A stretch of 64,000 bases of DNA from Plasmodiophora brassicae (taxonomy: Eukaryota > Endomyxa: Phytomyxea > Phytomyxea > Plasmodiophorida), in NCBI GenBank assembly GCA_036867785.1, contig CP145418.1:496001-560000 (forward strand), read 5' to 3'. Below the pieces are notes generated by a model. The model saw only the letters and a list, made by a program, of their open reading frames with translations, was not told where the DNA came from and made no database searches. Within the stretch, counting starts at the first letter, position 1. Each line of letters starts with the position of its first letter. The translations under genes and the position numbers were made by a program. This document shows, in pieces, positions 10,192-20,418 of this stretch.

Positions 10192-11085
10192 ATGCGGCTA
10201 TTTGTAGAAATCGGTCGGCCCACCCGGCGGCCGATGATGATGATGGCGACGGGTGTCGACCGCGCCTTGACATCGACGCTGTACCGGCTCGACTGGGTCT
10301 GGCTGACACGAATCTGGTTCCCCATGTCGTACGTCTTCGGGTGCCCGCTGTTCCTGCCATTGATCCCGATCATTGGCGTTGCTCTGACACAGCCCGTCCC
10401 GCCTGCGTTCCCGTGGGTAGGCGTAGCCCCGGTGCTCATCGCCTGGATCGGCGTATCGTATTGCCTGTACCGCGAATGGATCCCTGGCACGGTCCCGTAC
10501 GATGTGTCGTGGGCGCTGATCGCGCTGGCGTACACGGGCACGTGCTCCGTCGCGATGCTGACGTCGGACGCGTTGCATGCCCAGGTCGGGTACATGCTGG
10601 CCTGGCTGCTGACATCGGCTCTGGCCGTGTTCCCGTTGAAGCAGATCGTCAGGCGCGGGCGCCCGTTCTCCACCATGCATCACGGGTTCCCTGTGGCATC
10701 GAAGCGTCGTCATGTGTTCGCTCTGCACGCTGTCGACGACACGCACTCGTCGTTTCCATCGGGTGACGCCGCCGGGGCCGCTGTCGCTGTCATGTGGTTC
10801 CATTCCTACTGGCCTGTCTACGACTGGCGAGTCGCCGCCCTCCTGGCGCTCGTGCTCGGCCTGGCCCGAGTGTGGTTCGGCGTGCATTACTGCTCCGACG
10901 TCGTGGCGGGGTGCACGATTGGCACGACGTTCGCGACCTGCCTGCACTCCATTTGGGCCAACGTTCCCAGGCATCACGCGCCCGCGATCATGTGCGGGTT
11001 GGCGATAGCGGCGTTCCCCATCAATTACGTTCGCCTGCGGATCAAGCAGTCGACGTCCGAATCTCTCAAGGCGCGATCGTTGTAA
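10192..11085 (+). CDS. PAP2-superfamily membrane phosphatase
   Basis: Single exon, 297 aa, with about six hydrophobic helices. The three catalytic blocks of the type-2 phosphatidic acid phosphatase superfamily are present near the C-terminal half: K-x6-RP as KQIVRRGRPF (residues 143-152), a PSGH-like block as FPSGDAAG (near 187), and R-x5-H-x3-D as ARVWFGVHYCSD (near 223). Family members remove phosphate from lipid phosphates or polyprenyl diphosphates on the lumenal side of membranes. The second block has Asp where most members have His, and the third starts AR rather than SR. The histidine and aspartate of block three are intact. The substrate cannot be inferred. The ATG at 10192 is the first in frame; further ATGs follow at codons 15-18. 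Confidence 0.85.
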   Translation: MRLFVEIGRPTRRPMMMMATGVDRALTSTLYRLDWVWLTRIWFPMSYVFGCPLFLPLIPIIGVALTQPVPPAFPWVGVAPVLIAWIGVSYCLYREWIPGTVPYDVSWALIALAYTGTCSVAMLTSDALHAQVGYMLAWLLTSALAVFPLKQIVRRGRPFSTMHHGFPVASKRRHVFALHAVDDTHSSFPSGDAAGAAVAVMWFHSYWPVYDWRVAALLALVLGLARVWFGVHYCSDVVAGCTIGTTFATCLHSIWANVPRHHAPAIMCGLAIAAFPINYVRLRIKQSTSESLKARSL

Positions 11086-11185
11086 AGCCCAGTCTGCACG
11101 CGATGGACATTGTGAGCGGAAGGCTGTTGATGGACTTTATCATAGAAAGTGTGCTCGCGTCATGTCACGATGTTTGGTTTGTCGC

Positions 11186-12310
11186 CTACCAGTCCCACTC
11201 ATGGTCGAAGTGCCCATCGTGCCCGTCGTGGCCAAAGTGCCCGTCGTGTCCGTCGTGGTCAAAGTGCCCGTCGTGGCCATCGTGCCCAAAGTGGCCCTCG
11301 TGCCCGTCGTGCCCGAAGTGGCCATCGTGCCCAAAGTGGCCATCGTCGTGACCAAAGTGACCATCATGATCACCAAAGTGTCCATCGTGGCCAAAGTGGT
11401 CGTCGTGGCCGTGGTGCCCATCATGGTGCTCGTGCTCGTGCTCGTGACCGTGCATGAGCATCGGGTCGAACTCGTGCTCGTGGTCGTCGTGGCCGCGCAT
11501 GTGGTCGTGGTCGTGCACATAGACGGGCTCGTGGACGTGCTCGTCGTGGTGGTCGTGGTGCCCGTGCACGTCACCCAGGAACTCGTCGTGGTCGTGCTCC
11601 TCGAAGAACGTCGGGTGGTCCTGCTGTCGCATGCCGAAGTCGGCGTTCTCGTGCCCGTTGTGGGCGACCGGGTCCGCGTGGTGCTCCTCGCCCTCGTGCG
11701 GGTGCAGGTGCTGCCAGTCGTGCGGATGGACGCCCTCGCCGAACTCGAAGTTGTTGAGCTCGCCGCCGTTCGCGTGGCCCAGGTTGGCGTGCGTCGAGAT
11801 CGGGTTGTGGTCGTTGACGTGGTCGGAATCGTGGTGGTCGTGGTGGCCGTGGTGGCCGTGGTGATGGTCATCGTGCCCGTGCCCGTGGTCATGCTCGTCG
11901 TGCGCCACGCCGTCCAGGGCCTCGTGGTCGTGGTCGTGGTCGTGCTCGTGGTGCGCATCGTCGAGGTCGTGCTCCATGTTCTGGTGGGCGCCCTCGCGTT
12001 CGACCAGACGCAGATGCTCGTTGTCGTGGGCCAGCTCGTGCGAGTTGTCCATGTGCTTCGAGTACAGGTCCGAGTGGTCGTCAGTGGCCGTCACCGTCGC
12101 CGTCAGCGTCGCCGTCGTCTGCACGTTCGACTTGTCGTTGCCCTTGTGCTGCAGGATGTTCTCGCCCTTGTTCCTGTCGTTGGCGTTGACGTGGTTGTCG
12201 TTGTGGACGGCGCTGATGGCCCGGGCGCCGTGGGCCTGATCCCACCGGTCGTGTCGCTGGGCGGCGGCCATCGCCATGGCCAGCATCGAGACGAGCAGCA
12301 GACTCCGCAT
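11186..12310 (-). CDS. secreted histidine/aspartate-rich protein, large type A
   Basis: Single exon, 374 aa from the ATG at 12310, chosen because it opens a signal peptide (MRSLLLVSMLAMAMAAAQ). The frame continues upstream without homology. The mature protein is extremely rich in His, Asp and Gly, has no cysteine that I can see, and ends in tandem GHDGHDGHF-type units (11190-11350). Near residue 75 lies the block TTATLTATVTATDDHSDLYS, which recurs in the type-A paralogue at 22989-23819. It is divergent from the small histidine-rich gene at 12674. Such compositions can bind Zn, Cu or Ni ions; that role, or a role as an effector, is inference. I do not recognise a named family. Confidence 0.8.
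   Translation of the reverse strand: MRSLLLVSMLAMAMAAAQRHDRWDQAHGARAISAVHNDNHVNANDRNKGENILQHKGNDKSNVQTTATLTATVTATDDHSDLYSKHMDNSHELAHDNEHLRLVEREGAHQNMEHDLDDAHHEHDHDHDHEALDGVAHDEHDHGHGHDDHHHGHHGHHDHHDSDHVNDHNPISTHANLGHANGGELNNFEFGEGVHPHDWQHLHPHEGEEHHADPVAHNGHENADFGMRQQDHPTFFEEHDHDEFLGDVHGHHDHHDEHVHEPVYVHDHDHMRGHDDHEHEFDPMLMHGHEHEHEHHDGHHGHDDHFGHDGHFGDHDGHFGHDDGHFGHDGHFGHDGHEGHFGHDGHDGHFDHDGHDGHFGHDGHDGHFDHEWDW
11190..11450. repeat. tandem coding repeats in the histidine-rich gene
   Basis: Units of about 9 to 18 bp (cgtgcccgtcgtgg / ccaaagtg types on the plus strand) encode GHDGHDGHF-like peptides on the minus strand. Unit length is always a multiple of three, so the array keeps the frame and can expand or shrink without breaking the protein. 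Confidence 0.8.
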
Positions 12311-12673
12311 TGTTGTCATCGTGATCGTGGTGCTCTGATCCCTCCCTGCAGATAGGCGCACAGGGACGAGTGTTGCTGTTGCTGGGGGGCGAATAGATGC
12401 GGGTGGCCGCAAACGCTGCGCTTCGTTCGCTGGTGACGAAATATAAGAATGAAGGCTAAGCGGACATGAATCAGACTGGAGATGGCGAACGTTGCACTGG
12501 ACGTCATCTTGCCCAGTGTGACGTCACCGTCGCCGTCCCGGTCGTGAGTCACGCGCACCGACCCGGATCGAATCTTCGCCTCGTGACGCAACTGGGCCAT
12601 CGACAGGTGCATTGTCGCGGAGGCGTGCCCCAGTGCTCTGAAACACACTTAACTTATCGCAGAACGAAGTACC
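12311..12673. promoter_or_regulatory. bidirectional 5' region between two secreted histidine-rich genes
   Basis: The 363-bp gap separates the ATG of the large gene (12310, minus) from the ATG of the small gene (12674, plus). The head-to-head layout would allow shared control of two proteins with similar composition. No defined element is recognised; the segment 12440-12470 is locally AT-rich. Confidence 0.45.
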
Positions 12674-12979
12674 ATGCGCCCGGGTGCCCTCTTTATCGGC
12701 ATTATCGTCGTGCTTGTCGCCACGACCGCGTTCGCCGGCGAGACGTCGATCACTGTGGAGCACGGCGACGGTCACGTCGACAACACGAACGAGAGCGGCG
12801 TCCATCACATTTTCGGCGACGCGGATCACAGGCAGGACGTTCGGCACCACGGCGCCGGGCATTCGGCGATCGACCACGATGGGGAATTCGGGCAGGAGCA
12901 CCGCGACGACGTTGCTGACGGGGACCATCACTGGCTGCACGTCGCCGACGACCTGCCGCCACATGTGGGGCATCACTAA
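12674..12979 (+). CDS. small secreted histidine-rich protein, type B
   Basis: Single exon, 101 aa. A signal peptide (MRPGALFIGIIVVLVATTAFAG) precedes a cysteine-free mature chain of about 79 residues starting ETSITVEHGDGHVDNTN. It aligns end to end with the minus-strand gene at 25570-25887: both share VEHGDGHVDNTN, an HHG-x-GHS block, FG-x2-HRDD, GDH and a DLP segment near the C-terminus. The conserved Asp/His spacing suggests a folded or metal-binding protein rather than random low complexity; function is unknown. Confidence 0.82.
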   Translation: MRPGALFIGIIVVLVATTAFAGETSITVEHGDGHVDNTNESGVHHIFGDADHRQDVRHHGAGHSAIDHDGEFGQEHRDDVADGDHHWLHVADDLPPHVGHH

Positions 12980-14385
12980 AATGAGTCTGACTGTTGGAAC
13001 CACGATTGGCTGGGTACAAGGTTCCCCTTGTCGTCAACTAGGTACGTGCGCAGACCTGGTAGACGCCCGTGTTCCGCACCGCCAGCAACGCCGCCTCACT
13101 GATCGGCAATCGCATCGTCCCGACCGGGTGTGCCTGTGGTACCCACCGCGATCTGAATGCGCCGCCCAGGTCGCCGACCGCGGGGCAATGCCCGGCATCC
13201 AAGAGTGTCCCGCATGGCGACGATGACGTTGCTATGCTCGCCTGCCATAGGGCTTTTGCTCTTTCGTTGATCGTTCATCGTCGGTGACGTAGGTGCGGGC
13301 GCGTCCTTGTTGTTTCCACGTGGGTGCTTGTGTGTGGTGTGCGCGATGCGCGTGCCCGTCCCTGGTGGCCAGGCCTTGCATCGGGGCGACAACGCGGATG
13401 GTTGTGGGCTCGCGAAACACCACCCGTCGTCATCACCCGACGGTACACCTCGGCGGTCTCACACGCAACGACAGCAGCAGCGGTCTAAACGCAAGGCGGT
13501 GGGTCCCAGGCCGGCGAGGATTCCCGTACTGGCTCGGCCCGTTTCGGTGGCATCCCAAGTTGGACAGAATGCCTGGGCCCCAACTACAGCGTTCACGGGG
13601 GGTCCAGCCAACCTTGACGTTTACTGCTTGGACGCCCTGTACCCCCATGCTCAGCAGCACATTGCGGTTTATCCCGGTGCGGTATTGTATAGTCGTTATC
13701 GTTCACCGTCAGACCCCGGCCTGCACAAACCCGGCTTGTACCGCACCCAGGCCTAAACGTCAAGTTCGTCGCAACAGGTAGGTGCACCAAATTCGGTTGC
13801 TGATGACCCTGCGACGCGACAATCTGCACTTTACGGTGTACGACTCATCGCAACTCATCGGCCCAGACGTGAACAGCGATGAAGATGACAATCATAAATC
13901 GCTTCGCCGTGGACCTGATCATTCCCAGCTAGCGTCGACTTCACGTGAGGCCGGATTCCGCCCCAACCCGCGCTTGATGTGCTCCTGCTATTGGCTGGCA
14001 AACAAGGCATGGGTTGGGGTTGACATCAACGATCGGCTTCATCGTGTGAAGGTAGAAGTCGTAAATAGAGCCGGTAATCTACAACTCTTTGCGTAATAAC
14101 AATCTCGAATCCGTCTGCTGTTAACGGTCACAAGGAGTCCATTCTGTATGTGGGTCGCTCTCCTCGAGCGATTCTGGAACAGGGCGGCTACTGGCAATGA
14201 GGCTAACCATTGGTCGGATCACTCTATAGTTAGTTACGCTAGACGACCGTGTTCTGCGTAGAGCTTATGCAGGATATGGATGCCCTTGTATGCACGGCAA
14301 CGATGCATAACATCGTGGTGTTTTACAGAAAGAGCGAGCGAGCGAGAGAGAGCGACGCAGTATCGCCTTTCGTCGCCATACCTAT
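12980..14385. other. no gene resolved
   Basis: Open frames on both strands are short, basic and without domains. On the minus strand 13037-12979 reads VDDKGNLVPSQSWFQQSDSF to a stop that abuts the stop of the small histidine-rich gene, and 13244-13096 reads a further protein-like stretch. They could be exons of a minus-strand gene, but no convincing splice chain was found. A small GAGC/GAGA microsatellite occupies 14332-14354. Confidence 0.35.
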
Positions 14386-15230
14386 TCAGCGCCAGTAGGA
14401 AACAACGCCATCGACGTATGACTGCGGAATGTCAAAGTCGCCGCTCACACTTCTTACACGAAACATCGCCATCCCGAGCATGCATCGTGGGCAGACTTTG
14501 TGCAGCGATATCCAGGGATCGACACATTGACGGTGGAAACGGTGACCACAGCAACGCATTGTTCGATATTCTGTATCACCAGGGTAAATGACGGGGCACC
14601 CGTTGGGACATCTGAAGGTGATTGAGATGGCGCGAATATGACGAACCGATGATTATTCCGTTACGGGTTGTCTTTTTCGCTCGGGAAGACTTCCAGATAT
14701 GTCATGGCATCCAGGATATCGATAGCAATGGCGGACCGAAGGGAATCGAGCGGTATATTCTTCAGCACTGCATCGGCAGCGAGCAGGAACTGGTGCATCT
14801 CGAGCGTGCAAGCTGCTGAAAGAAGCAATCTGAAGTTTACAGGCCGTCCGGCGTCAGCCTGGAGCTTATTGTGGATCCATGCGAGGGCATTTTCGATGGA
14901 CTATACATGACGGGTGTGCACGACGTTAGTTCATCTATTTGAGAAGAAGCGTCCACAGAGGATGCTTACCTGGTCGGTATTGTGCATAAAGTCAACGACG
15001 AGCAGCACCTGCCGCATGCCGATTGTGTCCATGGCTGCGTGATCCAGGCCGTTGCTGATTTCGCGTCGAATATAAGCGGAGTGGATGGCGGCCTGCGCGC
15101 TCTCCACACGATACCAAACATTTACATTGTTAGGTCGAAGCAGGAACGCGTCGCCAAGTACAATGAGACAAGCAATGAAGACTGCAACGTTGCGTAGTGG
15201 CGCGGGATCAACGTGCCGGTACGGCGACAT
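14386..15230 (-). CDS. membrane-anchored RING-H2 protein
   Basis: Three exons, 15230-14970, 14900-14665 and 14611-14386, with 69-nt and 53-nt GT-AG introns and matching phases; 240 aa. The N-terminus has a single hydrophobic anchor (NVAVFIACLIVLGDAFLL). A helical middle follows, and the C-terminus carries a RING-H2 finger (CPNGC, then CCGHRFHRQCVDPW, then CPRC). The first cysteine pair has a C-x3-C spacing, one residue longer than usual. Family knowledge: such proteins are usually E3 ubiquitin ligases acting at a membrane. The start was chosen just upstream of the anchor; the frame is open further upstream to 15329. Substrate and compartment are unknown. Confidence 0.8.
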
Positions 15231-15804
15231 TCTGGAACAGAACCTGACGTCGGGGCACAATAACGACAAACGGTTCGTACTTGGTCTGTCCTGCAAATTC
15301 GAAACTGGTCCGCAGCCTTCACGCAGCACGCGAAGTCAGGAGAGCAGGCCGGACTCCGCGCGCCCGCGGCCTGGCCGCAGCCCGCGAATCCCGGCCGGTG
15401 CTGCTTGGCCTTCTGCCCTCAGGCTAGTCTGACCACCACGGCACTGAATACCCTGCAAGGCGCGGTGCTGGCGCGTTTGGAGTGGTTCTGCAACACCTAT
15501 CCATTGCTGTCTCAATGTTTGGTATTGCATTCATAAACTAATGCTGAATATGTACCTAGGCGCCGGGGACTATAATTCGCGCCGGGCGGCATTCAAGGAT
15601 TACCTGGGGATGTCGTAGTGTTGAGTCGCCTGACAGGCACGCGTTCATACCCCCTAATAGGTAACGCCTCGGGGGCGGCGGTCAGGAACATTCCGTGTGG
15701 TGTGTCTATCTCGGGCCGTCCTCCGACCGACTGTCGCCCCTGCCCAGAAATAGGCACCGAACCGAGTGAAAGGGTGCGCCCAGTTCACTGAAGTCGGGGG
15801 GACG
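15231..15804. other. intergenic, no feature recognised
   Basis: The upstream region of two divergent genes (RING-H2 on the minus strand, SWIM-RING on the plus strand). It contains a very GC-rich patch at 15350-15410. The SWIM-RING frame is open from an earlier ATG at 15766, so the gap may end there. Confidence 0.4.
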
Positions 15805-16750
15805 ATGCCTGTGACCCGTCTGGCATCAAGGTCCGGCCCTGCAACGACGTCGCCAAGGCCTGTCACGAGGTCAACAAGTCGGTCTGCTCGGTCGGCAAGC
15901 CCCGCCGCGAGGCTGGCAAGCCCTGTTACGAGGTCAAGACGCGAGCGGGCGCCGCGCGTCGCGTCGGAGGATGCGACGCCGCCTCGTCAGCGCGTGCGTG
16001 CCTCGGTCGATCCGGCACGTCTGCACAGGGCGCTCAGCGAGCGCTTATACCTGATCGGCCGCCGGGACTCGCCAGATGACCTCGCTGAAACGGATACCCT
16101 TGTGGGTGCCTCGCAACCTGCATCCTGTCACGTTGGGATCGCCGCTCATGGACGACGGTTCTCTGCAGGTGTACATCGTCCTCGGCACGACCGGCAATGT
16201 TTACTATCCCACGTTCTCCAGGGCGAAAGCGCCGACGTGCACGTGCCGCGACAATCGTGTGAGGAGAGTCCCATGCAAGCACATCCTGTTCGTCCTGCAT
16301 CGCGTCTTGAAATTGCCACGATCGGCCGACCACCGTGACATCGACGGCATGCTGGCCCAACGTAACCGGGACGATATCAAGAAGGTCCTGGCACCCGATG
16401 CGGTCCGAGAGGGGTACCTGGAACAGACCGGGTTCTCGCTCGACGACGAACCGTCGCTGGGACCCCAACGCCAACGCGTTGCCGAGGGGGGCCCGCGCCC
16501 CCTCGACAGAGGCGAGGATTGCCCGATCTGCTACGAGGACATGTCGAGCGACCCGCCCGGCCAGCTCGTCTGGTGCACCGCCTGCCGACGCAGCATGCAC
16601 GTGGACTGTTTCGGCAAATGGCGAGACGTCAAACTCAAAGGCCACGAGCCCGTCACCTGCGTCTACTGCCGGCAGCCCTGGCACGCCAGCATCGGTTCCG
16701 CCCCGTTCAAGCGCAAGCCCATGAACCTGGAAGAGTACCTTCGCGAATGA
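15805..16750 (+). CDS. SWIM and RING zinc-finger protein (ZSWIM2/MEX-like E3)
   Basis: Two exons, 15805-16101 and 16169-16750, joined by a 67-nt GT-AG intron in phase 0; 292 aa. The first exon is Arg/Ser/Pro-rich and ends in RLHRALSERLYLIGRRD. The second opens VYIVLGTTGNVYYPTF and the SWIM finger CTCRDN ... VPCKHILFVLHRVL (C-x-C-xn-C-x-H). A RING-like finger follows (CPICYEDM, CTACRRSMHVDCFGKW, CVYCRQPW). This order is that of ZSWIM2 and related E3 ligases, in which SWIM mediates protein contacts and RING recruits E2. An ATG at 15766 would add 13 residues. Function beyond ubiquitin ligation is not visible. Confidence 0.88.
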
Positions 16751-16875
16751 CCAGGAGCCCTGCCGTGGAACGCAACGGGCAGCACATGCTGAACGTGGCG
16801 TTCCAGCCAACGAGCCAGGCGGCGCGGCATCGGTGTGCCAGACGTACTCGTCGGCACGAAGAGGGCGCGCGATTG

Positions 16876-18171
16876 CTATGGCACGTCTAGGTCATATATG
16901 TCATTGTCGTCGCGCCTGGATCCCGCCATTGCGGACGTCGTCTGCCCTCTGCGTGTCCAGGCGCTCTTGACGCGTCGGCTGGGTGCAACCGTGGCCCCTG
17001 CCACCGCTTCCCTGGTGACGCACGGGTCCAGATCGGACGACCGCCTTGGGCCACCACCAACGCCTCCAGCGACCCTGAATGGTTCTCTATTGGCGGTGCC
17101 CAGCGTTCGGCCGCTGCCCTTGCGTAGGGTGCCCGAGTTGTCGACGCGTTGGTTGCCCTTGTCGGCACTGACGGTTGCGACCCGTTGCCCGGCTGTGACG
17201 CCAACCGCGTCCAGCGCGTTGGACGCCTTTGTGATCCGAACCGGTGGTGGTCGACCGCTGCCGGCCTTCGGGAGCTTCGTCGCGTCGCGATGGCGGCGGA
17301 TGCGTACCCAGACGGTCCCAGCGAGGCCGATCGCCACGGTCTTCGTCGCCAGTTGCAGGATCAGCGTCAGGACGTGGCTGACGCGCAGGGCAGCAAACAC
17401 GATGATGGCGATCCCGGTCAGAGCGGTCATGGCGAACGACATCAGCATGAGCGTCAGCACGGCCAGGTTGCGGGTCGCCTGCGCGTTCGTGTCCCTGGCG
17501 AACCTGCGCACCGTGTAGACGCCGATGACGAACATGCCGGCAAAGTTCACGAACACGGGGACGCCGATCGCGAGAGAGTATCCACTACGTTTGCGTCGTC
17601 CATCAGGTGCGACCGGCCACGGTCGTTGCTCACAGGCAGCCCTGACCTGGACCCTGAAATGCACGAGAACCCGAATCGTTTCGGTGTGTCGCCCGACACG
17701 AGGTTGATGATGGAGAGGGTCTGCAGGCAGAGAGCGTCAGGTCGTGTTCCAGCGTCCGCATCAGCCGGGCGTACGACGAAGAGGACGTTCTGGGCGTACA
17801 GGGCCGCCTTGAGCCATCTGGAGGCGCGCGCGCTGCTTTGATAGAAGATGGCCATCCGCGCGTGGTACAGGTTATAGTCGCTGAGCTGGCGGGCCCCAGT
17901 CATCAGCAACGTACGGCTGGCCAGCTGTGGCGAACGCGTCGCGACCCACAGCGAACAGCGCTTCGTGCATGAAGAAGGCGCACACGGTCGGTTCGACGGC
18001 CTCGGCGACGGTCAGCAGCAGGGTGGCCACCGCCGTCGCCAGGTTGACGCCGGACAGCACCACCGGGAACGCCGACCGGGGCGCGTGCGTGTACCGCATC
18101 GTCGTGAACGCCGCCAGCGCCGCCAGCAGGACGGCGACCTGCAGGTTGGCCCAGGTCGTCAGCCATGACAT
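16876..18171 (-). CDS. seven-helix membrane protein of unknown family
   Basis: Four exons, 18171-17950, 17885-17775, 17720-17647 and 17584-16876, introns 54-64 nt with matching phases; 371 aa. Hydrophobic segments are seen near the N-terminus (WANLQVAVLLAALAAF), then FPVVLSGVNLATAVATLLL, a helix around AALYAQNVLFVV, then VPVFVNFAGMFVIGVYTV, LAVLTLMLMSFAMTALTGI and LTLILQLATKTVAIGLAGTV, with a possible seventh, before a basic cytosolic tail. The layout recalls small seven-helix receptors, but no signature of a named GPCR class is seen. It is divergent from the HtrA gene. Donors of the first and third introns are the least certain. Confidence 0.65.
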
Positions 18172-18296
18172 CGATGGATTCGACCATCGGGTACGCTCGT
18201 ACCCGGGGCTCGCCTGCCCGCCTGCCCAGATCAAATCGTCCACGCGCGCGACGTACGTCGGTTACGGGATTGCATTGTCGGCGGCGCGCAACGCCC
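18172..18296. promoter_or_regulatory. divergent promoter region
   Basis: Only 125 bp separate the starts of the seven-helix gene (18171, minus) and the HtrA gene (18297, plus). Both promoters must overlap here or lie within the neighbouring 5' coding sequence. No element is recognised. Confidence 0.4.
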
Positions 18297-19700
18297 ATGA
18301 GGCGGTCGTTGGTGCGTCGCGTGGCAGCGGCCGCACCGGCCGCGTGGTACCTGTTGCGGCCGCGGCCGGCGCGATGCGATGACGAAGGGGCGGCGCCCGG
18401 GCCCGACTACATGACGCGGGCGTACGAGATCGCGTCGCCCGCCGTCGTCAACATCCAGTGCGAGTGTCGGCGCTTCCTGCGCGAGTACGTACCTACGTCG
18501 CTGGGTCGGTACCCGTCGTCGCGTGCGCCTGACGACCGGCCTCGTCCGAACAGGGTCGCCGTTGGCAGCGGCGTGATTGTGGGCGAGTCGGGGCGGGTGG
18601 TGACCAATGCGCACGTCGTGGCGAACTGTTCGACGCCGCCGGTGATCACGGCCGAGGACGGCCGGCAGTTCACAGGGCGCCTGGTGGGGTTCGACCAGAT
18701 GACCGATCTGGCGCTGTTGCAGATCGTCAACGAGACCGAGGGGCAGGTAACCGCACGCGCGTCACGCTCGGATCGCACATGACGGGTGGGCCCCTGGACT
18801 GACCGTCCCTGTGGAAAGACGTTCCCGGCTGTGCAATTTGCCAATTCGGATGCGGTTCGCCCTGGTCAGATCGTGCTGACCATCGTATGATCCTGCCCGT
18901 GTCGATATGTCCTGCCATACAGGTAGCCTGTTGACACGTTCCCACAGGGGTCGCCATTGCTGCTGCACACAACGGTGACGCATGGGATCATCAGTGCTGT
19001 CCAGCGCCAGAGCGCAGAACTGGGCCTGTCCAAGAGCCACCGGACCGACTACATACAAACGGGTTGGTTCGCTGGCCGCAGACGCATGTCGTTCTGTCTG
19101 AGCGTCGCGCTAGACGCTCCCATCAACTCGGGAAATTCGGGCGGCGCGTTAGTCGACCTCAACGGGCGCTTGGTTGGCATTACGACGATGAAGGCGCCGT
19201 TCGCTGCTGGCATCGGGTTTGCAATCCCGACCAATACCGGTGACAGGCGCTGCATATACCCGAGATGATTGCATTCTCACGCGTGCTCCAGTGCGGGCGA
19301 TTATTGATCAGCTGGAGAAGAACGGGCGCGTCCTTCGTCCATACCTTGGATTCGCAATGGTGACGTTGACGCCGGCGATCATTGCCAGGGAGCGCTCCAT
19401 CGGCGATTTCCCCGATGTCAAGGCGGGCGTTCTCGTGACAAATGTCGCGCCGTATTCGCCCGCCGATCGTAGGGAACGCTCGTCCGGCCCCAGATGTGCA
19501 CACCATCTCACATTGGTGCAGGTGCAGGGTTGCTCGCTGGCGATGTAATTGTTGCCGTTGATGGCGACCCCAGCATCAACAGTGTGAGGCTGCTCCTGCA
19601 ACATCTTGGGTTCGAGTCCCAGCGCGCGGTCACGTTCGATGTGCTGCGAAATCGAGGCCAACGGCTACGATTGTCCGTCACGCCTGTACCTCGGGAATGA
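18297..19700 (+). CDS. HtrA-type serine protease with PDZ domain, probably mitochondrial
   Basis: Six exons: 18297-18746, 18819-18884, 18948-19062, 19114-19239, 19292-19468 and 19522-19700; 370 aa, all introns 51-72 nt and GT-AG. The start at 18297 opens an Arg/Ala-rich presequence ([20 protein letters not shown]) typical of mitochondrial import or a membrane anchor. The trypsin fold holds the full triad: His in VVTNAHVV, Asp in MTDLALLQI, Ser in [15 protein letters not shown] domain follows ([19 protein letters not shown]). The order is that of HtrA2/Omi and DegP, which degrade misfolded proteins in the intermembrane space or periplasm. Earlier in-frame ATGs exist from 18165, but they overlap the divergent neighbour. 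Confidence 0.93.
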
Positions 19701-19742
19701 TGCTGTGTCCAATGAACCAGAACGAACCGCGCGTGAAAGTAT

Positions 19743-20238
19743 TTAGAAATCTAGGTCCACATCCGCTAGGTCCAGATTATCAATCCACGACAGCAGCGCC
19801 CTGCCTTCGTTGTCGTCCTGCGCGGCGTCTCTGTACGTTGACCGACTACAACTGTCCCGGGCACTATTTCGACTCGAGCGATCGCTGGCACGCCCAGAAC
19901 GTGCACTGGATCGTCCCGATGGTCGACACTCCTCCATTCGGACTGATGGCCGTCGCTGGTCGCGACGAATGTCTTTCCGACGTTTCGGTCGGACAGGAGG
20001 GTCGCCGCCTTCGGGCACGGTCACCTGTTCAGTAACGACGACATCGTCATGTGTCTGAAGGGCGTTGAGCACGTTTGCCCTAGCGAGGTCACGCTGCTTC
20101 TTGAGTAGCTCCTGAACATTCGAACGTCAGGGTGATGGATTCGCGCCGCGCGTTGGGACATGGGGCAACCAGTTGTTCGTGTTCGACCTGTTGCAGCATG
20201 CTGGCTAGACGGTACTCTCTCCATGGGCCGATGTGCAT
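19743..20238 (-). CDS. small coiled-coil protein, unknown function
   Basis: Two exons, 20238-20170 and 20111-19743, with a 58-nt GT-AG intron in phase 0; about 145 aa. The junction yields a continuous charged helix (LASMLQQVEHEQL then ELLKKQRDLARANVLNAL). The middle is Arg/Ser-rich and the C-terminus is acidic with ALLSWIDNLDLADVDLDF. The N-terminus is uncertain; upstream frames to 20400 were open but could not be joined. It lies 180 bp downstream of the TMEM260-like gene on the same strand. No family is recognised. Confidence 0.5.
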
Positions 20239-20418
20239 GCCTGGCAGTCAGCGCCAGCGGCTGCGATGGGTTCCGCCACGCCTCCGAATACGGGTTGACG
20301 TATACCTAGAGTACCTACGATCCGCATTGCTAAAGAATATCGTTCCAGGTCTACCGCGACGAACGAGACCTGAGAAACGGCGTTGACGTTATTAGGACTA
20401 AGAAATCTCTCCAACCGC

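Noticed and set aside
11190-11450. CRISPR-like regular repeat
   Set aside because: Units vary, are multiples of three and encode His/Asp peptides; there are no unique spacers, and the genome is eukaryotic.
11162-12355. 397-aa plus-strand open frame rich in Val
   Set aside because: It is the antisense of the histidine-rich gene. GTG/GTC-rich coding arises automatically opposite CAC/GAC codons, and no signal peptide or domain is present.
18165-18296. N-terminal extension of the HtrA protein from the first in-frame ATG
   Set aside because: It would overlap the start of the divergent seven-helix gene, whereas the ATG at 18297 gives a normal targeting sequence.
19608-19620. tRNA T-arm-like sequence ggttcgagtccc
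   Set aside because: It lies inside the PDZ-coding exon of the HtrA gene, and no acceptor stem, D-arm or anticodon arm can be drawn around it.
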